DNA from: Clostridiales bacterium
Lineage (GTDB): Bacteria > Bacillota > Clostridia > Christensenellales > UBA1242
Assembly (NCBI GenBank): GCA_015055605.1
Contig: SVHV01000001.1
Location: 377,026 to 441,025, forward strand
Length of the DNA stretch: 64,000 nucleotides
Reading direction: 5' to 3'
Within the stretch, counting starts at the first letter, position 1. Each line of letters opens with the position of its first letter. Of this stretch, positions 43,389 through 53,289 are shown piece after piece. The notes under the pieces are model-generated. The model was not told where the DNA came from. It saw only the letters and a program-made list of their open reading frames with translations, and ran no database searches. A program made the translations under genes and the position numbers.

Positions 43389-44267
43389 ATGTCAAATGTA
43401 AATAGAACTCTTACAAACTTATGTAAAGACAGATTAACAGCAACTGCACTAGAAGCCATTGAAAAAAGAGATGGACTCTTTGATGCAACATCTGTAATTC
43501 CCAATCAAGCATTTCCTACTCAAATCAACGACTTAAATCAACCATCTTGTGTATTCTTTTCTGAAGAGGCAACTACAACACTAGACTTCCTAAAAAGAGT
43601 TGCTCATAAACTAGCAGTAACTAGAGACAAAATGAAGAAACCTGGCACACAAATTGAATTTGTTTGTTACGGATACAGAGACCACGATAACGATATTGTA
43701 ATCTACGATATTGACTGTCCTTATGTAGACGAGTTTGTTGACGAAAAAAGAGGTGTAGTAGATATCGCTAAAATGGCAAAATCTACTCCAGATAGAAAAA
43801 ATAGAACAGACACAACATACAAAATGTATGACTTTGTATATAGAAATTCATTCTCAGAGAACCCTATCGGAAGAGAATTAGTCCCTTTCTTAGGACTAAT
43901 TAGACCAGAAGATACGGTTGGGGAAAAGAAACATGCGCCAACACTTAGAGAAATATCTGATATTGTTGTTCCTGGTGATGTAAAGTTCCCAGCGGACTTC
44001 TCAACCGGACTACTCATTATCCCACCTTCAGATATACAAAGAACTAAGGACGGACTAGAAAGAGTTGATGCTAGTATGGAGTGTATGGTTATTGACCACA
44101 CTAGAACACCTAGTGGTAATGCAAAACCCAATTCAATTGCAAACCTTACTATGTGCGAAATGATAACTGCTAATGGTAACAAAAAAATGCCTATGTCACA
44201 AAATAGACAAAACCTAGAAGGACTACCTACTTTACCAGTAAAAAAATCACCTGTGCGTTCAATGTAA
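43389..44267 (+). CDS. Unknown 292-aa protein
   Basis: A soluble-looking protein without signal peptide or membrane segment. The middle part has FVCYGYRDHDNDIVIYDIDCPYVDEF and then the LVPFLGLIRPED region, giving a beta-strand pattern reminiscent of MPN/JAB-type folds, but the zinc HxH-x-D motif is missing, so I claim no family. The C-terminal 40 residues are polar and proline-rich. AGAGGAG precedes the ATG at good spacing. It has its own promoter, an inverted repeat near the start site, and a terminator, so its expression is probably regulated. Confidence 0.75.
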   Translation: MSNVNRTLTNLCKDRLTATALEAIEKRDGLFDATSVIPNQAFPTQINDLNQPSCVFFSEEATTTLDFLKRVAHKLAVTRDKMKKPGTQIEFVCYGYRDHDNDIVIYDIDCPYVDEFVDEKRGVVDIAKMAKSTPDRKNRTDTTYKMYDFVYRNSFSENPIGRELVPFLGLIRPEDTVGEKKHAPTLREISDIVVPGDVKFPADFSTGLLIIPPSDIQRTKDGLERVDASMECMVIDHTRTPSGNAKPNSIANLTMCEMITANGNKKMPMSQNRQNLEGLPTLPVKKSPVRSM

Positions 44268-44277
44268 TACAAAAAAG

Positions 44278-44306
44278 AACTAGTCAAAATATGACTAGTT
44301 TTTTTA
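44278..44306 (+). terminator. Terminator of the 292-aa gene
   Basis: AACTAGTCA, AAATA loop, TGACTAGTT then TTTTTT. Confidence 0.9.
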
Positions 44307-44391
44307 TTACCCCACATAATGATATCAACATATCCCACAAAAGACCTGACAACATAACTATTGCAACCTTCCTCAAACAACACCTTCAATA

Positions 44392-44422
44392 AAAAAGGAA
44401 TTAGTACATTCTAATTCCTTTT
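44392..44422 (-). terminator. Terminator of spoIVA
   Basis: AAGGAATTAG, TACATT loop, CTAATTCCTT with T on the minus strand. Confidence 0.9.
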
Positions 44423-44429
44423 TGTTTTA

Positions 44430-45905
44430 TTAAAGTAAAATGCAAATCACCCCACCCTTGCCTTCATTAACAATTCTACCTAAAGTCTTTCTCATCTTTT
44501 TCTGAACTTCTTGTGGCATTACGAGTAATTTATTTTGCAAACCCTCATTAACAAGAGTTTGTAGACTTTTACCAAACATTTTTGTTTCCCAAATATCTTT
44601 TGGATTATTTTCAAACTCCTCCATCAGATACTTCACAAGTTCTTCTGATTGTTGCTCATTGCCAACCATTGAATTAACCTCTGTTTGGATATCAACTTGC
44701 ATAATATGTAGACTAGGAGCACTAGCCCTTAGTTTTACACCAAACTTACCTCCAGACTTATACATTTTAGGCTCTTCTAGTGTCAAGTCTTCCATATTAG
44801 GATGCACAACACCATATCCAGTTTCTTTTACTTGTTCTATTGCTTCTTTAAACTTATCGTATTGAACTTTTGCAATCGATAATTGTTTAATATAAGATAT
44901 TAGATGATACTCATTCTTAATATCACAACAACATTCATTACTTAGTACCCTATAATATAGGTCTGGCTTAGCACTAACACTTAGAGTTAATTGTCCCTTG
45001 CCCAAGTCAATACTTTTCTCAACATTACTCTCAAAATTAACACTGTCACTATTAATTAAAATTTCATTCGGCACATCACTAATCTTAGACACACCTTCAA
45101 CAATTTTTTTAACAGTTTCAATTAAACCCTGCAAAATCTCATTACCAAAGTCCAGTATTCTCATCCATTGAGGCACTTTTACAGCAACTTTTGTTAGAGC
45201 AAACTCACCCAAAATCTCTGTAAAAATATCATTAATACCAGCCTCACTAAGTGTAGCAATATTCACAGGTACTACCTTTGACAAATATTTAGCAGATAAT
45301 GTTTTGGCAAGATTAATCGTTTCAGGACTATTAGGGTGCGTCGAATTAAGTAAAATAATATAAGTTTTATTACTCTTTTTTAATTCTGCAAGCACTTTTT
45401 CTTCTGCTTGAACATACTCATCCCTTCCCAAATCTGTTATACTACCATCAGTAGTTACCATAATAGAAATAGTAGAATGAGTATTTATAACTTTATTAGT
45501 CCCAATCTCTGCAGCAACATCAAAGGGTATTTCTTCATCACTCCAGGGAGTTACAACCATTCTTGGTTTGTCATTCTCAAGATGGCCAACAGCCCCTTCT
45601 ACCATATAACCAACACAATCAATCAATCTAATATTACATGTAACATCATCAAAATTTACACCGACTGCCTCACTGGGCACAAACTTAGGCTGTGTAGTCA
45701 TAATACTCCTACCATCACCACTCTGAGGCATTTCATCTCTAGCTCTCTCAACACTATTTTTGTCTATCATATTAGGCAAAACTAGATTTTCCATAACCTT
45801 TGTAATAAAAGTTGATTTACCAGTCCTAACAGGACCCACAACACCGATATAAATATCACCATCTGTACGCTCGGCAATATCTCTATATATATTATAATTA
45901 TTCAT
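44430..45905 (-). CDS. spoIVA: Stage IV sporulation protein A (SpoIVA)
   Basis: An ATPase that polymerises on the forespore to form the basement layer of the spore coat. The P-loop GPVRTGKST lies at residues 24-32 and the protein ends in GGVICILL, the short hydrophobic C-terminus typical of SpoIVA. About 491 aa. GGAGGATAAT before the ATG at 45905 (MNNYNIYRD) sets the start; a longer frame has no site. Confidence 0.97.
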   Translation of the reverse strand: MNNYNIYRDIAERTDGDIYIGVVGPVRTGKSTFITKVMENLVLPNMIDKNSVERARDEMPQSGDGRSIMTTQPKFVPSEAVGVNFDDVTCNIRLIDCVGYMVEGAVGHLENDKPRMVVTPWSDEEIPFDVAAEIGTNKVINTHSTISIMVTTDGSITDLGRDEYVQAEEKVLAELKKSNKTYIILLNSTHPNSPETINLAKTLSAKYLSKVVPVNIATLSEAGINDIFTEILGEFALTKVAVKVPQWMRILDFGNEILQGLIETVKKIVEGVSKISDVPNEILINSDSVNFESNVEKSIDLGKGQLTLSVSAKPDLYYRVLSNECCCDIKNEYHLISYIKQLSIAKVQYDKFKEAIEQVKETGYGVVHPNMEDLTLEEPKMYKSGGKFGVKLRASAPSLHIMQVDIQTEVNSMVGNEQQSEELVKYLMEEFENNPKDIWETKMFGKSLQTLVNEGLQNKLLVMPQEVQKKMRKTLGRIVNEGKGGVICILL

Positions 45906-46007
45906 ATTATCCTCCAAATCAATATAAACTAAAACATTACTAAACAATAGCGATATCTTCGTTTATTTGAGTTTATAGATTATATGAACAAAATCTGCTA
46001 GTTATTC

Positions 46008-46045
46008 TAAAAAAATAGCCTTTGACCATAAAAATCAAAGACTAT
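46008..46045 (-). terminator. Terminator after plsY
   Basis: ATAGCCTTTGA and TCAAAGACTAT arms (46015-46045, one G-T pair) then seven T on the minus strand. Confidence 0.8.
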
Positions 46046-46072
46046 ATTTTTTATTTAAAGAATTTAATACTT

Positions 46073-46906
46073 TTACTCAGTTTTTTCTTCAAGAGACTCT
46101 TCTGTATCTGCAGTTTCACCAGCAGATTCCTTGTCAATATTTTGAATTTTATCAATTTTCTTTTGAACCCTTGCGTTCTTTTTCTCAATTTTTTCTTGAT
46201 ATTTCTTCTCGATTTTTTCTAATTTTTTAGACTTAGTATTTTTAATTTTTTCAATATCTTTTTTAAGTCCGTCTTGCAAACTAGCGGGATTTTCTCTATT
46301 ATCAAGCAATCTTGCCAAATTTTGTCTATGAGCATAAATATCCAGTAATACCATTATACACATAAAGACTAGAGCAATCGCATTTGCCTCCATATTATCC
46401 TTAAAGAATTGCAAAATAGCATCAATGGTTATAAATAACAAACTAACAACACTACCTATTCTAATAAAGTATAATACCACAAATAGTATACCAAATAAAA
46501 TCAATGTGGATATAGGGTCAGCAACCATAAACACGCCAAATGTAGTAGCAATACCCTTACCACCTTTAAACTTGTAATATATAGGGAAAATATGACCAAC
46601 CACAGCACAGAATCCAAATACAAATATTCCGATATAAGCAACCCTCATATCTACCATATAGCTAAAGTATAATAAACTAAATAATGCAGGAATTACACCC
46701 TTTAGTGCATCGCAAAGCAGTGTAAATAACCCCATAGTTAAACCATGAGTCCTAAGCATATTCATTGTGCCAGGATTTCCACTACCCTGTGCATTGATAG
46801 TTCCTGCTTTTTCTTTTTTAGTTATTAGTCTAGCAATACTAACACCGCCTAACAAATAACTAAATATACACATTGCAAAAAATATTAAAATCTCTCTAGT
46901 TTCCAT
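46073..46906 (-). CDS. plsY: Acyl-phosphate glycerol-3-phosphate acyltransferase PlsY with extended tail
   Basis: First acylation step of phospholipid synthesis, using acyl-phosphate. Membrane segments and the family motifs are clear: GSGNPGTMNMLRT, FKGGKGIATTFG and a third near HRQNLARLL. The usual length is about 200 aa; this protein has 277, with about 75 extra C-terminal residues that are Lys/Glu-rich, probably coiled coil, and end acidic. It lies three bases after der. Confidence 0.93.
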   Translation of the reverse strand: METREILIFFAMCIFSYLLGGVSIARLITKKEKAGTINAQGSGNPGTMNMLRTHGLTMGLFTLLCDALKGVIPALFSLLYFSYMVDMRVAYIGIFVFGFCAVVGHIFPIYYKFKGGKGIATTFGVFMVADPISTLILFGILFVVLYFIRIGSVVSLLFITIDAILQFFKDNMEANAIALVFMCIMVLLDIYAHRQNLARLLDNRENPASLQDGLKKDIEKIKNTKSKKLEKIEKKYQEKIEKKNARVQKKIDKIQNIDKESAGETADTEESLEEKTE

Positions 46907-46909
46907 AAA

Positions 46910-48232
46910 TTATTCCTTATCAGATTTACTCTTTAAAATTATTCTAATAGGAGTACCTGCAAAGTCAACAGCCCCTCTAATACTATTCTCAAGATATCTT
47001 AGGTATGAGAAGTGCATCAAGTCTTTGTCATTAACAAATACAATAAATGTTGGAGGAGCAACAGATGCTTGAGTCATATAATAAATCTTACATCTCTTAC
47101 CATTCTTCATAGGAGGCTCATTCACACTAACTGCATTAGCAAGAATTTCGTTAATCTGACTAGTGCTAATTCTATAATTAGCATGTTCATAGACAGTCTC
47201 TACAGACTCCATTATTTTATTTAATCTCTGACCAGTTACTGCTGAAGTATACAAAGGAACAAAGTATCCCATAAACTTCAAATCTTCATTCAACTGCTCG
47301 TTAAATTTATTCATAGAATAAGTGTCTTTTTCTATCAAATCCCACTTATTCATAACAACTACACTAGGTTTACCCTCTTCATGGATAAAACCGGCAATTC
47401 TAACATCTTGTTCAGATAGACCCTCAGTAGCATCAACCACCATCACAACAACATCGGCTCTTCTAATAGCATCAAATGCTCTAAGTACACTATATAGTTC
47501 TACACTCTCGCTCTCTACAGACCTCTTTCTCCTGATACCTGCAGTATCAATAAGTAGATAATCTTTTCCATTGTATTTAAATGGACTATCTATAGCATCT
47601 CTAGTTGTACCAGCAACATTGCTGACCATAACCCTTGTTTCACCTAAGAGTTTATTAATAATAGAACTCTTACCTGCATTAGGCTTACCAACAACAGCAA
47701 CCTTAATCTTCTCAGCATCTTCCTCTGGAGAAATTTTAGTCTTAAAATAAGACACACACTCGTCTAAAATATCACCTATACCTTTACTATTCTCAGCACT
47801 ACAGATAAATGGATCACCTATACCTAGAGAATAAAATTCGTAGGTTTTATCCAATTCATTATTATCTAATTTATTAACAACCAAAACAACAGGAACATTG
47901 TATTTTCTTAAAAAGTCTGCCACATCATAATCAGCAGCAACCAACCCTTCTTTACCATCAACCATAAACACAACAACATCTGCAAGTTCAACTGCAATTT
48001 GTGCCTGTCTAGTGATATTATTCTGGAAGTCATCTTTATTCTTTACATCTAGACCACCAGTATCAACAATAGAAAAAGCATAGCCACACCATTCTGCGTC
48101 ACCATAAATCCTATCCCTAGTTACACCAGGCATATCCTTAACAATACTAATTCTTCTTCCACAAACGGTATTAAAAAATGTACTTTTACCTACATTTGGT
48201 CTACCAATTAATGCTACTAATGGTTTTCTCAT
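46910..48232 (-). CDS. der: GTPase Der (EngA)
   Basis: A tandem-GTPase for 50S ribosome assembly. The first domain starts ALIGRPNVGKST and the second VVGKPNAGKSS, with DTGG and DTAG G3 motifs, NKLD and NKWD G4 motifs and a C-terminal KH-like domain. About 440 aa. GGGGTTAAAT before the ATG at 48232 decides the start. The der-plsY order is common in Clostridia. Confidence 0.97.
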   Translation of the reverse strand: MRKPLVALIGRPNVGKSTFFNTVCGRRISIVKDMPGVTRDRIYGDAEWCGYAFSIVDTGGLDVKNKDDFQNNITRQAQIAVELADVVVFMVDGKEGLVAADYDVADFLRKYNVPVVLVVNKLDNNELDKTYEFYSLGIGDPFICSAENSKGIGDILDECVSYFKTKISPEEDAEKIKVAVVGKPNAGKSSIINKLLGETRVMVSNVAGTTRDAIDSPFKYNGKDYLLIDTAGIRRKRSVESESVELYSVLRAFDAIRRADVVVMVVDATEGLSEQDVRIAGFIHEEGKPSVVVMNKWDLIEKDTYSMNKFNEQLNEDLKFMGYFVPLYTSAVTGQRLNKIMESVETVYEHANYRISTSQINEILANAVSVNEPPMKNGKRCKIYYMTQASVAPPTFIVFVNDKDLMHFSYLRYLENSIRGAVDFAGTPIRIILKSKSDKE

Positions 48233-48295
48233 ATTTAACCCCACTCTAATATAACATAAATAATTATATCATAATAGAAAAAAATATCAACTAAA

Positions 48296-48356
48296 AAAAT
48301 AAAAAAGAAGTTGCAAGTAGTATTTACACATAAAAGTAAAATCACTAAACAACTTC
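48296..48356 (-). terminator. Terminator after spoIIP
   Basis: GAAGTTG and CAACTTC arms with an inner GTAAA/TTTAC stem, then TTTTTT on the minus strand. Confidence 0.65.
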
Positions 48357-48367
48357 ATAATTACGAA

Positions 48368-49483
48368 TTATTTATCACTTTTTGTAGTTAATTTACCAAC
48401 CCTTGTAGCTCTAAGAAAAATAAGAAACATAGTTAGACAAATCATGGCAGATATCACAAAAATTAGTGCAACTACATACAACGAAGGAGAATTTGAAGAT
48501 TCTTTTTTATCCATAGCATCACTAATAGTCACATTTATTTCATCTTCTATACCATCTATAACCAAATCACCTGTCTCCTCGCTCACAGTTGTATCGTACA
48601 TAGCAGTAGTTATTACATCTGCTAGTTCATACATACTATCAATAACTAGTTCCTTTTCAACCAAATGAGACCCCATTTCAAAAAGTATTGCCTTACTATC
48701 AAGAGATTGATTGTAATGTCCTGAAGCATAATAAATATCAGTAAAAAGCCATGGGTAAAGTTCTTTTCCAACAGACATGAGATACATAGCAAATTCTTCA
48801 TTAAGAGCCATATTAGGATTAGCCTTACCTATTACCATTCTAACCCTTGCTCTCTCCCTACCATCAACCTTAGTTACATAAAAACTCCTACTAGCACCAT
48901 CTCTATGTATATCGAAAATTGCATCTGGCGAATATTCCTTATTCAGTTTCTCTGCAGTCACCTTACTCCTAGAATAAGCAGAGTTGTCATGAGGAATATG
49001 CAATGTATCATCAAAGTAAACATCTATCAAATGTTTTTCTAATTCTCTCTTAAATGCCACTGCTACATCTTTGATACCACCGTTACCATACACACTATCC
49101 ACACCATCACTAGGAAGATAGCTTTCGTCATTGTGAGTCATATACATACATATTGTCCTATCCTCCACCTTGATAGGCTTAGGCAATTTAGATATCTTCA
49201 CTTCCGGAGGTTTCTTTTGAGTAATAAATTTAGCAATCGCATATTTATTATCTTCATCGATATATGAAACCTCATAAAATTTAAAGTCTTCCGAAAGATA
49301 ATTATCTCCTATCGCAACTTCATCTCTCTGAAATAGCAAATTTAACTTTTCATCATATACAGAATAAATCTCTACAGATGTCGGGGTACTTATTACATCT
49401 GCCATAACATCATAACCACCTTTACTCTGAAATACCAATATGAGTAAACACACTAAAAATATTACTAGTTTATTTTTTAACAT
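48368..49483 (-). CDS. spoIIP: Stage II sporulation protein P (SpoIIP)
   Basis: A cell-wall amidase/endopeptidase that drives engulfment with SpoIID and SpoIIM. An N-terminal membrane segment is followed by the SpoIIP domain: MTHNDESYLPS, a Ser-Arg-Ser region (NSAYSRSK), FDIHRDGA and FEMGSH near its end; a C-terminal membrane segment lies near residues 345-365. The ATG at 49483 has GAGGTTGGGT; a longer frame lies inside the upstream gene. About 371 aa. A gpr gene is not adjacent. Confidence 0.92.
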   Translation of the reverse strand: MLKNKLVIFLVCLLILVFQSKGGYDVMADVISTPTSVEIYSVYDEKLNLLFQRDEVAIGDNYLSEDFKFYEVSYIDEDNKYAIAKFITQKKPPEVKISKLPKPIKVEDRTICMYMTHNDESYLPSDGVDSVYGNGGIKDVAVAFKRELEKHLIDVYFDDTLHIPHDNSAYSRSKVTAEKLNKEYSPDAIFDIHRDGASRSFYVTKVDGRERARVRMVIGKANPNMALNEEFAMYLMSVGKELYPWLFTDIYYASGHYNQSLDSKAILFEMGSHLVEKELVIDSMYELADVITTAMYDTTVSEETGDLVIDGIEDEINVTISDAMDKKESSNSPSLYVVALIFVISAMICLTMFLIFLRATRVGKLTTKSDK

Positions 49484-50042
49484 ACCCAACCTCATCAAAC
49501 TCAAATCTATAACTATTCACAACAGCAAAAATCTTAGAGACAGCCCACATAGAAAATACGCCGATAAACACACTATCAAAAGTAATAAACACATAACCTA
49601 ATTCATAATACTGAAAACACCCATCTATTATTAGATAGAAAATAGAAAACAAAATAAATACCGAAAGTAATCGCCTGCAATCAAAATAAAAGAAAAGAAA
49701 GATAATTGAAAGCAAAACAAAAAATAACATTGAACCATAAAACAACAACAACTCAGAATCAACACATAAAAACAACGCCTCTAAAAAAAGAAAAAATAAA
49801 ACCCAGTGTAAAACACGACAGTCTTCCTTCTTGAAAAAAGTAATTAAGAATAAAAAACAGGATAGTAAATGAAAAATATTTACAGCAAAAAATGAAGTAT
49901 CGACTCCACCATAAAAGTAGCCCAACACAACAAACAATAAAGCTATACCAAATATAAAGTTCAAACAATAATTAGAAATCCTAACCACGCCAAACAAAAA
50001 TAAAATAAGTAGCAAACCATACAAAACAAATGAAATATCCAT
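49470..50042 (-). CDS. Polytopic membrane protein, unknown
   Basis: 190 aa with six or seven hydrophobic segments and very little loop sequence; only the last 20 residues are polar. Its end overlaps spoIIP by 14 nt, so the two are co-expressed. I recognise no family; a role in sporulation is suggested only by the coupling. Confidence 0.6.
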   Translation of the reverse strand: MDISFVLYGLLLILFLFGVVRISNYCLNFIFGIALLFVVLGYFYGGVDTSFFAVNIFHLLSCFLFLITFFKKEDCRVLHWVLFFLFLEALFLCVDSELLLFYGSMLFFVLLSIIFLFFYFDCRRLLSVFILFSIFYLIIDGCFQYYELGYVFITFDSVFIGVFSMWAVSKIFAVVNSYRFEFDEVGYVKK

Positions 50043-50159
50043 ACATTTATTTTAAGTAAGAAAAGAAAATTTATGTATGATAAAAGTAGACAAAACACAA
50101 TAAAAAAATATATGTCATAAACTATTCATAAGACACATAAAATACAAAAAGGTTTCATC

Positions 50160-50507
50160 ATGGAAATTTCTTTCTGCGACTTAAAATGTAAAGATGTAAT
50201 TAGTATAAGTGACGGCAAAAATATGGGTGCAATATCCGATATAGTTTTTGACTCATGCTGTGGAAAAATTATAGGAATAATTGTCCCATGCAATAGAAAT
50301 TTCTTTAATATTTTTAAGGCGAATAACGACATATTTATCCCCTACAATCGCATCTGTAAAATAGGTAAAGACATTATCCTTGTTGACATAATTATACAGA
50401 ATGATATATGCAATAAAGAATGCAACAATATAAATTTTTACAAAAACAATCAGAATCAAATCAATATTAATTCAATTTTAAGAGAAAATAACAATGACGA
50501 AAAATAA
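50160..50507 (+). CDS. YlmC/YmxH-family PRC-barrel sporulation protein
   Basis: 115 aa with a PRC-barrel core (about 1-80): LKCKDVISISDGKNMGAISDI, GKIIGIIVPC and IPYNRICKIGKDIILVDI. This matches the YlmC/YmxH sporulation family of unknown mechanism. The C-terminal 35 residues are Asn-rich, as in other lineage-specific genes here. It lies alone on the plus strand. AAAGGTTTCATC lies before the ATG. Confidence 0.85.
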   Translation: MEISFCDLKCKDVISISDGKNMGAISDIVFDSCCGKIIGIIVPCNRNFFNIFKANNDIFIPYNRICKIGKDIILVDIIIQNDICNKECNNINFYKNNQNQININSILRENNNDEK

Positions 50508-50940
50508 ACATAAAATATCTATGTTTATGTAGAATATATTGTTATTTCTGACATAAGATACATACTTATTGTCACTATTCTCTAATTATAATGTAAAAAT
50601 GCCATTTTAATTAAATGCTTATTTTTTATATATTTTTGTAATAATTAAAAAAAATATAAAAATTAAATTGTTTGAATATACAAAATATATACACTAGATA
50701 TTAGTATATTTATTATATTTTTTACATATTTATAAATATTAATATTTCAACAACAAAGCCCAGAAAACTTCTAAAAATATCCAAAATAATACACAACAAG
50801 AAAAGCTCAGTGTCTAAAAAACAACCAAATACATTAACGCAAACAGTATGATAAAAATAAAAAATCACCATATAAAACACAAACAAAAAAATCAATAACC
50901 ATCATACCACTAATAATTTTAAAAATAGAACATACAAACA
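50508..50940. other. Intergenic stretch with strong A-over-T skew, no gene seen
   Basis: No supportable ORF, RNA or repeat family. A weak AAACATA/TATGTTT hairpin follows the PRC-barrel gene. From about 50745 to 50945 the plus strand is very rich in A and poor in T, and one frame reads as an Asn/Gln/Lys-rich stretch for some 22 codons. This could be decayed coding DNA. Confidence 0.4.
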
Positions 50941-50972
50941 CAAAAAAAGATAGAGCAAAACACTCTATCTTT
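50940..50972 (-). terminator. Terminator after nrdR
   Basis: GATAGAG, CAAAACA loop, CTCTATC (50949-50969) then a T run on the minus strand. Confidence 0.85.
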
Positions 50973-50989
50973 TTCTTAAAATATTAAAA

Positions 50990-51445
50990 TTATTTCTTGG
51001 TATCATACTCTTTTATAAACTCAATAAAGTGAGTCAAGTCAGCAAACTTTCTATAAACACTTGCAAATCTAATATATGATACTTCATCAATTTTTTTAAG
51101 ATGTTCCATAACCAACTCCCCTATCTTACTACTATAAACTTCTTGGTCAAGAGAGTTGTATAGAACCTTCTCAATTTCACTTACCATTGTATCTATCTGA
51201 GCCATTGATACAGGTCTCTTTTCACACGCTCTGATAATACCCCTTTTTAATTTTTCCACATCAAAACTCTGCCTACTATTATCAGACTTAATTACTAAAA
51301 GAGGAAGATTCTCAACAGTCTCATAAGTAGTAAATCTCTTACCACAAGACAAACATTCTCTCCTTCTTCTGATACTAGTTTCATCATCAGAACTTCTACT
51401 ATCTAAAACCTTACTATCTGTATTTCCACAATAAATGCATTTCAT
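50990..51445 (-). CDS. nrdR: Transcriptional repressor NrdR
   Basis: The nucleotide-sensing repressor of ribonucleotide reductase genes. A zinc ribbon (CIYCG and CLSCGKRF) is followed by the ATP-cone domain (LPLLVIKSDNSRQSF onward). 151 aa, the usual size. No nrd operon is in the window. GGAGAAAAAAT precedes the ATG. Confidence 0.96.
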   Translation of the reverse strand: MKCIYCGNTDSKVLDSRSSDDETSIRRRRECLSCGKRFTTYETVENLPLLVIKSDNSRQSFDVEKLKRGIIRACEKRPVSMAQIDTMVSEIEKVLYNSLDQEVYSSKIGELVMEHLKKIDEVSYIRFASVYRKFADLTHFIEFIKEYDTKK

Positions 51446-51533
51446 ATTTTTTCTCCGAATTGAATTAAACCTTAGTTATTATATTACATATCTTTCTATT
51501 TTCAAAGCATTTTTCTTTTTTAGAAAATTTTAT

Positions 51534-51567
51534 CACAAAAAAAGGAACCCACTTATGCAAGTTCCTT
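51534..51567 (-). terminator. Terminator after the Ppx/GppA gene
   Basis: AAGGAAC/GTTCCTT arms (51542-51567) with a long T run on the minus strand. Confidence 0.85.
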
Positions 51568-51574
51568 TTGTATA

Positions 51575-53083
51575 TTATAAAACTTCTAGATTCTTTCCAA
51601 ATGCCTTTTTAAATTCTGCACCAGAAAGCATTGTATAGTCAATCTCAAATTGTGCTGATTTATCTACAATAGTTTTCATTATTACACTATCACCTAGAAT
51701 ATCACAACTAATATCAGTTACAGAACCAAAATCTGTAATATCCAAACTCTCAGCAATTTTTAAGATAACAGACAATTTCTTCACAGCAATTAAATCTTCA
51801 TCTGTTAGATACTCTTTAAATCTAACCCACTCACTAAGATTGAAGTTGTCTGGATTCTTTCCTAATGCTACAAACGCAGCCATTACAATTTCACTATGAC
51901 TAATTCCAAATATCTCACTATTTCTGATAATATCAAATACTGACCTATCTGCATTCTCTACATCTACCCTATATCCAGCGTTAGACATATAACTTGCGAT
52001 TCTTAATACTTTTACATACATCCTACCTAATTTGTGCAAAACTTTTAATTGCTTAAATAGAATAATACTTAATTCGTATACATGTTGTGAATTATTTGGT
52101 TTTTTGTCATACAAATCGTTTAACATCTGTAGACTATAACCCAAAGCATCACTAATTGGTTTTTCGATAGTCATAGGAAGTACACTATGGAATAACATTC
52201 CTTCAGCCCTACCTAATTTACTAATAGCAAACTCATCTTTCTCAAAGTTGTCTAGAATTGATTTTACTATCATCAATCCACTAGGAAGATATTTACTATT
52301 ATTAAGAGTAACACCCTTAACTTTTGTTGTTGAACTAATACCATATCCTTTAATTAAGCCATACACCTTCTCAAAGTCTGCCTTTGTTGAAACAAAGTTG
52401 TGAGATAATTCTATAGGATACTTCTTAGCTTTTCTACAGATAGAACCATAATCTTTGAATGTATCTCCACATCCAATAATATCAAACTCTTCAGGAAGTT
52501 CAGCTTTAATTCCACTATTATCTATAATCTCAGATATTTCTTTAGCTAGTTTAGCCTCACTATCTTCAAAAGTCATACCACTCATAGTATCATATACTTT
52601 TGCATATCCATAAGGGATACTAACTTTAGAAAGTACATTTCTTCTATTATATAATACAACCTCTGTACTATAATCACCAACATTAATGATTAATCCCTTA
52701 GGCCTATTGAATGAATTGATTACAGATGTATATACAGCTAAACACTCTTCTTCAAAGTCTACAACCTTAAATTTATATCCACTATTCACTGTTAATTCAT
52801 TTAAGAAACCATTAGCATTCTTCGCTTCGTTAATTGCATTTGTTGCTAAACAAATAACATCAGTACACTCATAACTTTCAATTATTGACTTATATACTGT
52901 TAGAATATTATTAATATCTTTAACAATATTTGTCTTTATAAAGTTATCATTGTAAAAATCTTTTGTTAAGTTAATAGGCATATCAATAACTTTTGACAAA
53001 GCAAAATATTTATTCTTCACTACATCATAAACCTGTAGTTTTACACTCATTGTTTTAATTTCGATTACAGCTATTTTTTCCAA
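51575..53083 (-). CDS. Ppx/GppA-family phosphatase
   Basis: 502 aa. The N-terminal half is an actin-like ASKHA fold with IINVGDYSTEVVLY and GCGDTFKDYG phosphate-binding loops, acting on polyphosphate or pppGpp. The C-terminal half is helical and HD-like (SYMSNAGYRVDVENAD). The first strand lacks the usual D-x-G-S start and reads VIEIKTMSVKL, so activity may be altered. AAGGAGCAAGATTTTG precedes the start. It is monocistronic. Confidence 0.85.
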   Translation of the reverse strand: MEKIAVIEIKTMSVKLQVYDVVKNKYFALSKVIDMPINLTKDFYNDNFIKTNIVKDINNILTVYKSIIESYECTDVICLATNAINEAKNANGFLNELTVNSGYKFKVVDFEEECLAVYTSVINSFNRPKGLIINVGDYSTEVVLYNRRNVLSKVSIPYGYAKVYDTMSGMTFEDSEAKLAKEISEIIDNSGIKAELPEEFDIIGCGDTFKDYGSICRKAKKYPIELSHNFVSTKADFEKVYGLIKGYGISSTTKVKGVTLNNSKYLPSGLMIVKSILDNFEKDEFAISKLGRAEGMLFHSVLPMTIEKPISDALGYSLQMLNDLYDKKPNNSQHVYELSIILFKQLKVLHKLGRMYVKVLRIASYMSNAGYRVDVENADRSVFDIIRNSEIFGISHSEIVMAAFVALGKNPDNFNLSEWVRFKEYLTDEDLIAVKKLSVILKIAESLDITDFGSVTDISCDILGDSVIMKTIVDKSAQFEIDYTMLSGAEFKKAFGKNLEVL

Positions 53084-53239
53084 AATCTTGCTCCTTTAAT
53101 TTTAAGTCTCATTAAATAACAGCAAATGCTTTTCCATTATAAATATGGGCAAACTTTCCCATCTTCTGAATTATATCATAATATTTTTCATTTGTACACA
53201 AAATTTACACAAATTTAGTGTGTCGCAATTTAACTTTTT

Positions 53240-53272
53240 AATAAAAATAAGGTCCGACTAAAGTCCGACCTT
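53240..53272 (-). terminator. Terminator after the ferredoxin gene
   Basis: AAGGTC/GACCTT extended by GAC/GTC across a mismatch (53249-53272), followed by ATTTTTATT on the minus strand. Confidence 0.8.
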
Positions 53273-53289
53273 ACTTACTTAATAAATTA

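Noticed and set aside
43721..44389. 222-aa minus-strand ORF opposite the 292-aa gene
   Set aside because: It is antisense to a gene with promoter, ribosome binding site and terminator, and has no ribosome binding site of its own.
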